Of a stretch of 64,000 nt of DNA, positions 10,833-21,318 are shown one piece after another. The stretch comes from Mixophyes australis. Its lineage: Eukaryota > Chordata > Amphibia > Anura > Limnodynastidae. Under the pieces are notes generated by a model. That model did not search any database and was not told where the DNA came from. It saw only the letters and a program-made list of their open reading frames with translations. The DNA lies in NCBI GenBank assembly GCA_036250195.1, contig JAVHZZ010000003.1:87437418-87501417 (forward strand), read 5' to 3'. The position numbers and the translations under genes are program-made. Positions within the stretch are counted from its first letter, which is position 1. Every line of letters begins with the position of its first letter.

Positions 10833-11511
10833 AGAACCTCACATGCCAGAACTGCTCCCACTGGTGCCACACTGCTGCAGGACTTACACAATCAACCGCA
10901 TCCTCATCGTCGGATACCCAAATCTCCCCCACATCCTCTTCTAAAGACAAAGTGTCATCCTCACTTGGTGTATCACCGGCTACACTCGGGCTGTTCAGGC
11001 ACACATCAGCAGAACTGCTGAAAGGGCCCTTCTTTATGGGTAGACTAACAGAATGGTCACGATTAGACATCCCACTGTTGGATGGACTCTCCACAGGGAT
11101 TGTTGTCATTTGTGAATCAGAGCAAATATTCTCCTGTAATGCCTCACTGTTATCTTGCAGCTCGGCTTTGACGCGTAACAGTAGTTGTGCACCAATTGTA
11201 GGCTGGGTAACTTTTTGGGATCTGCCACTAATAGCCAAAGGTGAAGGCCTCATTCTCTCTTTGCCACTGCGTGTGTAGAATGGCATGCTTGCAATTTTTT
11301 TTTTATCGTCACTTAACTTTTGCTCAGCTACACTTCTTTTTCGCTTCAATACAGTAAAATTTTTTTTGGTTTTTGTTTTTTGCACTAATTTGAAAACACT
11401 CTGTTGTTTGACATCGCCTTGGCCAGATGACGTACTGGGAACACTAACATCAGGACTGGTGACAGAACCTGGTTGCTCATTCAGATCATATGTGGACCGC
11501 TTTGAATCCAT
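10795..11511 (-). CDS. hAT-associated ORF1: serine-rich, basic-to-acidic protein of unknown function
   Basis: An uninterrupted 238-codon frame. The ATG at 11511 sits in a strong initiation context (A at -3, G at +4). The protein starts MDSKRSTYDLNEQPG. A basic lysine-rich stretch (KTKTKKNFTVLKRKRS, about residues 46-61) could be a nuclear localisation signal. A serine-rich middle and an acidic segment (SEDDTLSLEEDVGE) follow. The last ~10 codons run into transposase DNA read out of frame because of an internal deletion near 10830. A degraded homologue with the same MDS start lies at 25200-25490 on the minus strand, and a fragment at 22970-23034 on the plus strand. I recognise no domain. It may be an accessory protein or an N-terminal exon of the transposase. 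Confidence 0.6.
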   Translation of the reverse strand: MDSKRSTYDLNEQPGSVTSPDVSVPSTSSGQGDVKQQSVFKLVQKTKTKKNFTVLKRKRSVAEQKLSDDKKKIASMPFYTRSGKERMRPSPLAISGRSQKVTQPTIGAQLLLRVKAELQDNSEALQENICSDSQMTTIPVESPSNSGMSNRDHSVSLPIKKGPFSSSADVCLNSPSVAGDTPSEDDTLSLEEDVGEIWVSDDEDAVDCVSPAAVWHQWEQFWHVRFWHQYALSKHKQG

Positions 11512-11520
11512 TCTGAGCGC

Positions 11521-13345
11521 AAACCACTGGGGAGTGCTAAAAATTATTTAGTAGATTCTGCTGACAGTTATGACTTTTGACAGCCAGAAATATTAATGCA
11601 CAATTAGGGAGGACACCCCAAAAACACTGAGGAGTGCTACAAATTATTTAGTAGATACTGCTGACAGATATGACTTTTGACAGCCAGAAATATTAATGCA
11701 CAATTAGGGAGGACACCCCAAAAACACTGAGGAGTGCTACAAATTATTTAGTAGATACTGCTGACAGATATGACTTTTGACAGCCAGAAATATTAATGCA
11801 CAATTAGGGAGGACACCCCAAAAACACTGAGGAGTGCTACAAATTATTTAGTAGATACTGCTGACAGATATGACTTTTGACAGCCAGAAATATTAATGCA
11901 CAATTAGGGAGGACACCCCAAAAACACTGAGGAGTGCTAAAAATTATTTAGTAGATACTGCTGACAGATATGACTTTTGACAGCCAGAAATATTAATGCA
12001 CAATTAGGGAGGACACCCCAAAAACACTGAGGAGTGCTACAAATTATTTAGTAGATACTGCTGACAGATATGACTTTTGACAGCCAGAAATATTAATGCA
12101 CAATTAGGGAGGACACCCCAAAAACACTGAGGAGTGCTAAAAATTATTTAGTAGATACTGCTGACAGATATGACTTTTGACAGCCAGAAATATTAATGCA
12201 CAATTAGGGAGGACACCCCAAAAACACTGAGGAGTGCTAAAAATTATTTAGTAGATACTGCTGACAGATATGACTTTTGACAGCCAGAAATATTAATGCA
12301 CAATTAGGGAGGACACCCCAAAAACACTGAGGAGTGCTACAAATTATTTAGTAGATACTGCTGACAGATATGACTTTTGACAGCCAGAAATATTAATGCA
12401 CAATTAGGGAGGACACCCCAAAAACACTGAGGAGTGCTACAAATTATTTAGTAGATACTGCTGACAGATATGACTTTTGACAGCCAGAAATATTAATGCA
12501 CAATTAGGGAGGACACCCCAAAAACACTGAGGAGTGCTAAAAATTATTTAGTAGATACTGCTGACAGATATGACTTTTGACAGCCAGAAATATTAATGCA
12601 CAATTAGGGAGGACACCCCAAAAACACTGAGGAGTGCTACAAATTATTTAGTAGATACTGCTGACAGATATGACTTTTGACAGCCAGAAATATTAATGCA
12701 CAATTAGGGAGGACACCCCAAAAACACTGAGGAGTGCTAAAAATTATTTAGTAGATACTGCTGACAGATATGACTTTTGACAGCCAGAAATATTAATGCA
12801 CAATTAGGGAGGACACCCCAAAAACACTGAGGAGTGCTAAAAATTATTTAGTAGATACTGCTGACAGATATGACTTTTGACAGCCAGAAATATTAATGCA
12901 CAATTAGGGAGGACACCCCAAAAACACTGAGGAGTGCTACAAATTATTTAGTAGATACTGCTGACAGATATGACTTTTGACAGCCAGAAATATTAATGCA
13001 CAATTAGGGAGGACACCCCAAAAACACTGAGGAGTGCTAAAAATTATTTAGTAGATACTGCTGACAGATATGACTTTTGACAGCCAGAAATATTAATGCA
13101 CAATTAGGGAGGACACCCCAAAAACACTGAGGAGTGCTAAAAATTATTTAGTAGATACTGCTGACAGATATGACTTTTGACAGCCAGAAATATTAATGCA
13201 CAATTAGGGAGGACACCCCAAAAACACTGAGGTGTGCTACAAATTATTTAGTAGATACTGCTGACAGATATGACTTTTGACAGCCAGAAATATTAATGCA
13301 CAATTATGGGGGACACCCCAAAAGCGCTGGGGAGTGCCAAATATG
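11521..13345 (-). repeat. 100-bp satellite array, 18 copies, in the leader of ORF1
   Basis: GGAGTGCTA recurs every 100 bp from 11531 to 13231, with a truncated copy at 13331. Copies are almost identical; the main variant is A or C at the base after GGAGTGCTA. The array lies between the TATA box near 13510 and the ORF1 start at 11511, so it would be a 1.8-kb leader or intron of the element's transcript. The edge copies carry most of the other differences. Confidence 0.97.
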
Positions 13346-13499
13346 AAGAAAAAATAATAAACCTCTATCCTCCTCTCTGCACTAGCGATTTTGGTTAGAG
13401 CAATTGCAAGAACAATATTGTATTCTCTGTCCCTGCTCTAATTAGCCTATGACTACACCCTGCTCTCTCCCTCTGTCAAATGGCGATGGATTGCTGTGG

Positions 13500-13686
13500 A
13501 GGCGTGTATTTATAAAGTTGAAGTATCGCGAGAACCGAGTCCCGAGATCCGACAACGTCACAATGACGTTCGGCCTCGATTTGGATTCGGAATGGGCGGG
13601 AGAGTACCGAGCTGCTCAGCTCGGTACTCGGATACCCAAAGTTCGGGTGGGTTCGGTTCTCGGAGAACCGGACCCGCCCATCTCTA
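13500..13686 (-). promoter_or_regulatory. GGGCGGG-type hAT end with TATA box and palindromes
   Basis: On the minus strand: TAGAGATGGGCGGGTCCGG at the terminus, a GGTTCTCGGAGAACC palindrome, a 12-bp-arm palindrome (AGTACCGAGCTG, two-base loop; 13603-13628), a TGACGT-like CRE half-site near 13553-13568, and TTTATAAATA at about 13508-13517. This looks like an RNA polymerase II core promoter driving ORF1. A homologous end with CTATAAATAG is at 23035-23195. Confidence 0.65.
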
Positions 13687-13744
13687 ATTTTTACGTACAA
13701 TTCTTTATCCTGTTTACATCAGTTGCTAACCAGAGGCATACGGC

Positions 13745-14647
13745 AACATAAAGGAGCTGAAGGAATTTCTGGCAGGATGAAATCACATGATGCACTTCCT
13801 GCATCTTGTGACAACAATTCCTGTATGTCTAGGTTATGTAGTAGTATTGCAAGAAGGAAGTCATTTCTCCCAAAAAAGAACAGCCAAAGATACCTAAATA
13901 TTTGCAAACAAAATACAATCATCCCACACCATGTAGGAAATGTTTCATGGTCTCATGAGACCAAGGTCAAACTTTTTGGCCTTCATGCTAAAAGATGTGT
14001 TTGGCTCAAAGACAGCACAGCTCATCACCCAAATAACACTATACCTACTAGGAAGCATGGTGGTGGCAGTACCATGCATTGGGGCTGCTTCTCTTAAGCA
14101 GGAACATGGGCTCTAATTATGATATAGCTCCAAATATCAGGATATTTTGTTACAAATGCAGTTTACCTCTATCAGAAAGCTGAAGAAGGAGAGGAATTTC
14201 GCCTTCCAAAATGATAACGATCCAAAGCACAAATCAAAGTCAACCAATGAATGGCTTCAAAAAGGACGATCAAAGTCTTGTTATGGTCCTATCAGAGCTC
14301 AGAACCAAATCCAATTGAAATCTGTAGAATGTCCTAAAGAGGGTCGTGCACAGTAGATCCCCTCACAATTTGACAGAACTAGAACTTTTTTGCAGGGAAT
14401 AATGTGATAGTCACAAAATATAATTTTAGGGTTGTGCACACTTATGAAACAAGAGTATTGCATTTTTTTCTTACTTTCAATACTTTGTCCTAAAAATGAT
14501 CTAATTGCTTTCCACTTCAATGTTGTTGGCTGCAATTAATTAAGCACATTAACGGGGGTAAAGGGTCCAACATGATTTATCTTGGTTTCATTGCATCACA
14601 AATACCTGCAATTTCAATGTGGGTGTGTACACTGTTTATATCCACTG
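13745..14647 (+). mobile_element. Tc1-like element 1, 5'-truncated
   Basis: Transposase remnants are followed by a right terminus GTGTGTACACTGTTTATATCCACTG ending near 14647, a form I know from Tc1/mariner elements of fish and frogs. The matching left terminus is not present in this window. The left part begins abruptly about 60 bp right of the hAT insertion. Confidence 0.75.
13750..14356 (+). pseudogene. Tc1-like transposase remnant
   Basis: Readable family blocks in two frames: [14 protein letters not shown] (the first catalytic aspartate position of the family reads H here), [14 protein letters not shown] near 14056-14097, and FAFQNDNDPKHKSKSTNEWL near 14196-14255, which holds the second conserved aspartate. 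The DNA between them contains a stop after WGCFS and frame changes, and the N-terminal DNA-binding half is mostly absent. It is inactive. Confidence 0.8.
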
Positions 14648-16606
14648 CATTCAAGACTGTATGTGCTTTACACAAATTTGTTAGACAAATACACACTGTG
14701 ACTGAATAGGACATTATGTACAGTAAGATGGAAAATGTCCACTGGGCTGGCACATGGAATGTAAATTTGTGAAGTTTTGTGGACTATTTTGCTTCACCTG
14801 AGGGAATTATCTTGGCAGTATAGGATGTATTAAAAGCGATGTAAATGTTGTATCATTTTTTTATACCACTTGTATATGGTTGGCTACTTGAATATTTGTT
14901 TTCAGTCATTTCCATGACTGTAAACAAAAATGTTAAAACAGATTAGCTGGTCGCCCATGAAAGACCATTCTCACAATTGGCTTCATTTACAGTTTTGTGT
15001 AGTATATGTATATCTCTAGTATGCATGTGTACCAAAAATGCAGCATCTAAATAGTTTTGTAGATTTCCCATGAGCCTGAAGAGGTGGAACAGGGGCGGTC
15101 AAGCTTAAGCTGGGTACAATAAGGGTTTGAGGGCGAGTTCATGAAAGTGTGACATAATTAGATGTTGAAGCATCCCCTGATATGCCTCATAATGCATATC
15201 TCTTGTGGCATTATCTAGCAGCTTCTGATTGGCTGATTGCATCTTGACTTTGTAATTTAATTAATTTGCGTCAGGGCTTTATTATATGAAGTTGCGGCCA
15301 TCTATTCATTTGTCATTTCTATTTGGAATACCATAGGATTTTTAAAATAACGTATATAATGCATGTGGAAGTGTGTGTATTTAATCACATTTTATACATT
15401 TGCATTTTTTAATAAATATCAAGACACTATTCTCTCTTGTGCATATGACATATCATTACATTATTACATTGTGCACAACTAGGGTAATATGACTTTAGGA
15501 TTTACTACTAACACCATCATGCTGCTTTTTTACTCTTTTGTTAGACCAAATATACACCTTTGTTTGCTTAACATGCACCTGGTGCATATACTAATTATTT
15601 TTTGGTTGGATGCATTTTTAGATACATCTGACTCAACATATTTAAGAAAATACGCTTTTTTAGCATAACCTTTTTTCTACTTACGTTAGGTCCAAAATTG
15701 TGCTGAACTCTAAATCAGGTCCATAATATACAAACTAAAGGTTGTGTTTTGACTATTTTTACTATTACCCAAAAACAGAGCAATATATCAAACATAGAAC
15801 AGTTTTTGCAAATCAGTGTAAACTTTAAGACAAAAAACTATTACACTCGGCAGTAATAGGTTGGAGAGGATAATACTCATTATAGTTTTTGATACTTATG
15901 AGATTGTTTCCTGGGACTGTTTAGCTAATATACAATTTGCAAATTCAAAAAATGTGTTTTCAAAGATAATTTTGTTTACCCAAAAAGAGCAATACATTAA
16001 AAATAGTTCAGTATTTCTGGACCACAAAAAACATAGTACATTTTTGAAGATGCACATTACACCACATAAGAATCATTTGGAAAGATAGGCTTTTGATTGC
16101 TCATAGTATTGTTGGAAGCCCCATGGACAAACAGCTGTGGGGATCCTACAATATGAAATATGCTAACTCAAGCTTGTCTTGTGACTATTTTCACTGATAA
16201 CTGCAAAATTGCAAAAAAAATTTTTAAAAAGAGCAATGTTTGCAAATGCATCTAAACATTAACAACATACATCTGTAAAGATGCATTTTACAGTGAAGAA
16301 GTAAGGAATTTATTGCATATAGATTGCTGGAACATCCCGAGCCTGTTTATTCCTGGGCTTTACAGCGTCACAATGATGGAATTAGAATATGGTTTAGATG
16401 CATTTTATTTTCACATCCGTTTGCATGCAGTTAACTGGCGTGAACATGACATGGATTAGTATGAAGTCAGTTGGTCAATTTTGATTCACAAAACACAATC
16501 AGGGAGCAGTCTTAATTGTATTTCCTGTTTACTTCAGAATAATTGTGGTTACTATATATGTTTGTTTTGGTTTGATTAAATACCTGAAATTTTGCTAAGA
16601 AATGAA
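14648..16606. other. AT-rich tract with one dispersed repeat fragment
   Basis: No gene seen. About 15275-15355 (TTATATGAAGTTGCGGCCAT and following) resembles 29855-29945. The tract near 15215-15245 (GCTTCTGATTGGCTGATTG) recurs at 22390 and 28315, so pieces of the same repeat family flank the tandem array. Confidence 0.5.
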
Positions 16607-18255
16607 GAAGGTAGATTTTGGCTTGTTTAAGTGATTGATCTTGATATTGTGACTAAATTACTATTCTGAAAAGGGATTTTTCTAGAGTTGCTTTTGATAG
16701 TGGATTACCTACTGCATGGTGTCAGTTACAGGTGATTCATTTTGTTGACCCATAACTGAATTATTGTACGCTGGATAACCTGCTAGAGGATAAAGTGCAA
16801 TCAGATGGTGTTGAGATAAATGCATTATTGACATTTACAAGCTAAGTCCAGGGTCAGGAGATCTATTACTTATACTTCATGTTATGCTTTTGCAAAACAA
16901 TGATGCCTTGTCATGACCAGTTTATTGTGATGTTGCAACTCTATGCTTTTTAATGTATATTTTTAGCTGTGTTTTGGCCATCAATGATATTGACCAACGC
17001 AGTAGTATGGACATCAGTGTCTTTGGTTCTTTGTTTGCTTCTCGCTGCAGGTGACCTGTCAATGGCCTGGAAGCCTGGACTTAAAAAGATGGTACTTCGG
17101 CTTTGACTGTTGAGTAGGCGGCTCATCAGTCGACAGACCAGATATACTCTGTGCATCTCGTTCAGAAGCAATCGTTGATTCATTCTCCACATTGCCAGAG
17201 GCATTAAAAGAACTGCAAGAGGCATTCGTTGATTCAAGTTCCAAACTGCCAGACATCCATAATAATAATAATAATTTTAATAATAAATTAATTTTAAAAA
17301 TAATATCTAACACATATACCCTTCACTACATAGTCTTGAAGATCCATACTTGGTTTATGGAATATCAATTGTTTGAAGTGAGAGTGAGTGTGAATCTTCA
17401 GAGCCACATAGAGCTGATATGATTGATTGCCTGAAGATCTTTGCAGGAGTGATCTTTGAACGCTACTTCACATGCAACTATTTATCAGTACAACAACAAC
17501 AAAATACACATAACAAATGTATGTGTACATAAATAGGCTGTGGCACATGTATATATTTTATTAGATGTTTGGAAACAGTAGAGCATGCATTGAAGACCAA
17601 TTTAAAAAAATTAGCTTGTACCATTTATTTAGCATAATAGTTTTCTAATGTTAAAAAAATGCTTAACACATCAACATCAATATATAAAATGAATATCAGA
17701 TGCATAGCATTTAAATTTAAATAGTAAGATATATGCATACATACAAATGCATGAGAAAAATAAATACATGCATGAAAAAGTAAAGAAGTGCAAATACTAA
17801 ATGCTTGCAAAATGGTAATTTACAGGGAAATGTGCACCATATAAATGTTTTTAAATAATAAAAAGGAATTAACTTTGTCACTCTTCTAAAATTTAGACAA
17901 TTGGGGACATGGGCTCTGCAAATGACTTCCCAGCTCTCATCTCTCCCAAACATGCTTTAATGAATGGAGTGGTAGGAGTCATAAATGTTTGTTGTGGCTT
18001 TATGGCATTTGATAAATTCTCAAAATCCATTTTGTTAACTCCATTCCACCTCCTCAGTGTCCTCTTCTTACTCTGCAAAACAGGAAGTTATCATCTTTAT
18101 CAAATCAAACACATATGTAATCACTTTTGACCGCTTCTTGTGTTTATAATGTGTTCTCATTAAGCAAATGTACAAAATACACATATTGTGTCATCAAGTT
18201 AATCACATGTAGAAATGTAACTTGCTGTGGTATTATTTTCTTTCGTTTTAGGCAC

Positions 18256-18450
18256 ACACGGCAACAAGATCCGGATGTTGGTGTTGGGAAGCTCTTATTG
18301 TGTACTGGGCATCCAGGCGCAGGCTGGCTCAGGTTTGGTTCACCTTTTACCAGCCATTCAGTCCAGATGACCAGAGGTAATCTTGTGCTGGTCGAATGTT
18401 ATACCCATACTCCTGGCAGGCCAGCAACCCTACCCCTGTCCCTATGATGC
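18256..18450 (+). pseudogene. Repeat-encoded fragment resembling an SGNH-hydrolase-like segment (uncertain)
   Basis: Two overlapping frames read LVLGSS and IVYWASRRRLAQ separated by a one-base shift. Copies are at about 20258, 22545 and 28430, and all read YWASR. I associate the combination VGSS...VYWA with the SGNH/GDSL-like domain in some Ngaro/DIRS-type retrotransposons, but the rest of the domain is not readable. It may be noncoding. Confidence 0.2.
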
Positions 18451-18875
18451 AGACTCTGCTTAATGGGGTCAACTGGTCCTCAGCCCATGTATTTAGGTCC
18501 CTATGGAGTTAGTAAGGTCACTTGGTGGCAGGCTGGGTGTCCTTTAAAGGACTCCAACTTTGTCAGGAAAGCTTTTCAAGTCAGCTAAGAAATAAAAAAA
18601 AAAGGTAGATTTTGGCTTGTTTAAGTGATTGATCTTGATATTGTGACTAAATTATTATTCTGAAAAGGGATTTTTCTAGAGTTGCTTTTAATAGTGGATT
18701 ACCTACTGCATGGTGTCAGTTACAGGTGATTCATTTTGTTGACCCATAACTGTATTATTGGATGCTGGATACCCTGCTGGAGGATAAAGTACAATCAGAT
18801 GGTGTTGAGATAAATGCATTATTGACATTTACAAGCTACGTCCGTGGTCAGGAGATCTATTACATATACTTCCTG

Positions 18876-19316
18876 TTATGCTTTTGCAAAACAAGGATGC
18901 CTTGTGATGACCAGTTTATTTTGATGCTGCAACTCTATGCTTTTCAGATTTTCAATGTATATTTTTAGCTGTGTTTTGGCCATCAACGATATTGACCAAT
19001 GCAGTAGTATGGACATCAGTGTCTTTGGTTCTTTCTTTGTTTCTCGCTGCAGGTGACCTGTCAATGGCCTGGAAGCCTGGACTTTAGGAGATGGAACTTC
19101 TGCTTTTACTGTTGAAGAAAGTGGCTCATCAGTCCATAGACCAGATACACTCCATGCTTCTCCTTCAGAGGCAATCGTTGATTCATTCTCCACATTGCCA
19201 GAGGCATTAGAAGAACTGCCAGAGGCATTCATTGATTCAGGTTCAAAATTGCCAGACTTGCATAATAATAATAATGATATTAATAATAAATTAATTTTAA
19301 AAATAATATCTGACAC
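18876..19316 (-). CDS. Unrecognised ORF in tandem unit 2
   Basis: Open minus-strand frame of about 146 codons without an early ATG. It is Asn/Ser-rich (NASGSSSNASGNVENE) followed by VKAEVPSPKVQASRPL. It is repeated with one amino-acid change at 20878-21318 and disrupted in unit 1 (16950-17313). The upstream part is AT-rich and reads like intron, so this could be one exon of a transposon gene. No domain recognised. Conservation between units 2 and 3 reflects recent duplication, not selection. Confidence 0.25.
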   Translation of the reverse strand: MSDIIFKINLLLISLLLLCKSGNFEPESMNASGSSSNASGNVENESTIASEGEAWSVSGLWTDEPLSSTVKAEVPSPKVQASRPLTGHLQRETKKEPKTLMSILLHWSISLMAKTQLKIYIENLKSIELQHQNKLVITRHPCFAKA

Positions 19317-20877
19317 ATATCCTCATGACTTCATAGTCTTGAAGCTCCATACTTGGTTTTTGGAATATCAATTGTCTGAAGAGAGAGTGAGTGTGAATCT
19401 TCAGAGCCACAAAGAGCTGATATGATTGATTGCCTGAAGATCTTTGCAGGACTGATCTTTGAACGCCACTTCACATGCAACTATTTATCAGTACAACAAC
19501 AAAAAAATCCACATAATAAATGTATGTGTACATAAATAGGCTGTGGCACATGTATATATTTTATTAGATGTTTGGAAACAGTAGAGCATGCTTTGAAGAC
19601 CAATTTAAAAAAATTAGCTTGTACCATTTATTTAGTATAATAGTTTACTAATGTTAAAAAATGCTTAACACATCAACATCAATATATAAAATGAATATCA
19701 GATGCATAGCATTTAAATTTAAATAGTAAAATATATGCATGCATACAAATGCATGAAAAAAAATAATACATGCACGAAAAAGTAAAGAAGTGCAAATACT
19801 AAATGCTTGCAAAATGGTAATTTACAGGGAAATGTGCACCATATAAATGTTTTTAAATAATAAAAAGGAATTAACTTTGTCACTCTTCTAAAATTTAGAC
19901 AATTGGGGACATGGGCTCTGCAAATGACTTCCCAGCTCTCATCTCTCCCAAACATGCTTTAATGAATGGAGTGGTAGGAGTCATAAATGTTTGTTGTGGC
20001 TTTATGGCATTTGATAAATTCTCAAAATCCATTTTGTTAACTCCATTCCACCTCCTCAGTGTCCTCTTCTTACTCTGCAAAACAGGAAGTTATCATCTTT
20101 ATCAAATCAAACACATATGTAATCACTTTTGACCGCTTCTTGTGTTTATAATGTGTTCTCATTAAGCAAATGTACAAAATACACATATTGTGTCATCAAG
20201 TTAATCACATGTAGAAATGTAACTTGCTGTGGTATTATTTTCTTTCGTTTTAGGCACACACGGCAACAAGATCCGGATGTCGGTGTTGGGAAGCTCTTAT
20301 TGTGTACTGGGCATCCAGGCGCAGGCTGGCTCAGGTTTGGTTCACCTTTTACCAGCCATTCAGTCCAGATGACCAGAGGTAATCTTGTGCTGGTCGAATG
20401 TTATACCCATACTCCTGGCAGGCCAGCAACCCTACCCCTGTCCCTATGATGCAGACTCTGCTTAATGGGGTCAACTGGTCCTCAGCCCATGTATTTAGGT
20501 CCCTATGGAGTTAGTAAGGTCACTTGGTGGCAGGCTGGGTGTCCTTTAAAGGACTCCAACTTTGTCAGGAAAGCTTTTCAAGTCAGCTAAGAAATAAAAA
20601 AAAAAGGTAGATTTTGGCTTGTTTAAGTGATTGATCTTGATATTGTGACTAAATTATTATTCTGAAAAGGGATTTTTCTAGAGTTGCTTTTAATAGTGGA
20701 TTACCTACTGCATGGTGTCAGTTACAGGTGATTCATTTTGTTGACCCATAACTGTATTATTGGATGCTGGATACCCTGCTGGAGGATAAAGTACAATCAG
20801 ATGGTGTTGAGATAAATGCATTATTGACATTTACAAGCTACGTCCGTGGTCAGGAGATCTATTACATATACTTCCTG

Positions 20878-21318
20878 TTATGCTTTTGCAAAACAAGGAT
20901 GCCTTGTGATGACCAGTTTATTTTGATGCTGCAACTCTATGCTTTTCAGATTTTCAATGTATATTTTTAGCTGTGTTTTGGCCATCAACGATATTGACCA
21001 ATGCAGTAGTATGGACATCAGTGTCTTTGGTTCTTTCTTTGTTTCTCGCTGCAGGTGACCTGTCAATGGCCTGGAAGCCTGGACTTTAGGAGATGGAACT
21101 TCTGCTTTTACTGTTGAAGAAAGTGGCTCATCAGTCCATAGACCAGATACACTCCGTGCTTCTCCTTCAGAGGCAATCGTTGATTCATTCTCCACATTGC
21201 CAGAGGCATTAGAAGAACTGCCAGAGGCATTCATTGATTCAGGTTCAAAATTGCCAGACTTGCATAATAATAATAATGATATTAATAATAAATTAATTTT
21301 AAAAATAATATCTGACAC
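20878..21318 (-). CDS. Unrecognised ORF in tandem unit 3, duplicate of 18876-19316
   Basis: Same frame as in unit 2, differing by one residue (GEAR versus GEAW). It carries no independent evidence of function. Confidence 0.25.
   Translation of the reverse strand: MSDIIFKINLLLISLLLLCKSGNFEPESMNASGSSSNASGNVENESTIASEGEARSVSGLWTDEPLSSTVKAEVPSPKVQASRPLTGHLQRETKKEPKTLMSILLHWSISLMAKTQLKIYIENLKSIELQHQNKLVITRHPCFAKA

Larger units (their letters stand above)
8464..13686 (-). mobile_element. Complete 5.2-kb hAT insertion with perfect 8-bp target duplication; two convergent gene remnants
   Basis: The left terminus is TAGAGATGGTCACTGAC at 8464; the right terminus is CGGACCCGCCCATCTCTA ending at 13686. 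Both flanks read ATTTTTAC (8456-8463 and 13687-13694), the 8-bp target duplication expected of hAT transposition, so the whole block entered as one unit. From the right end, reading minus: a GGGCGGG-type end with TATA box, a 100-bp repeat array, ORF1, a transposase C-terminal fragment and 3' UTR. From the left end, reading plus: a GTTTTG-type terminal region and then a different, BED-containing transposase remnant. The two genes face each other. Confidence 0.85.

Noticed and set aside
11521..13345. CRISPR-like array
   Set aside because: The repeats are directly adjacent 100-bp units without unique spacers, in vertebrate DNA.
17893..20132. Conserved small proteins repeated in the 2-kb units
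   Set aside because: Identity between units reflects recent DNA duplication. The frames overlap on both strands and lack any family signature.
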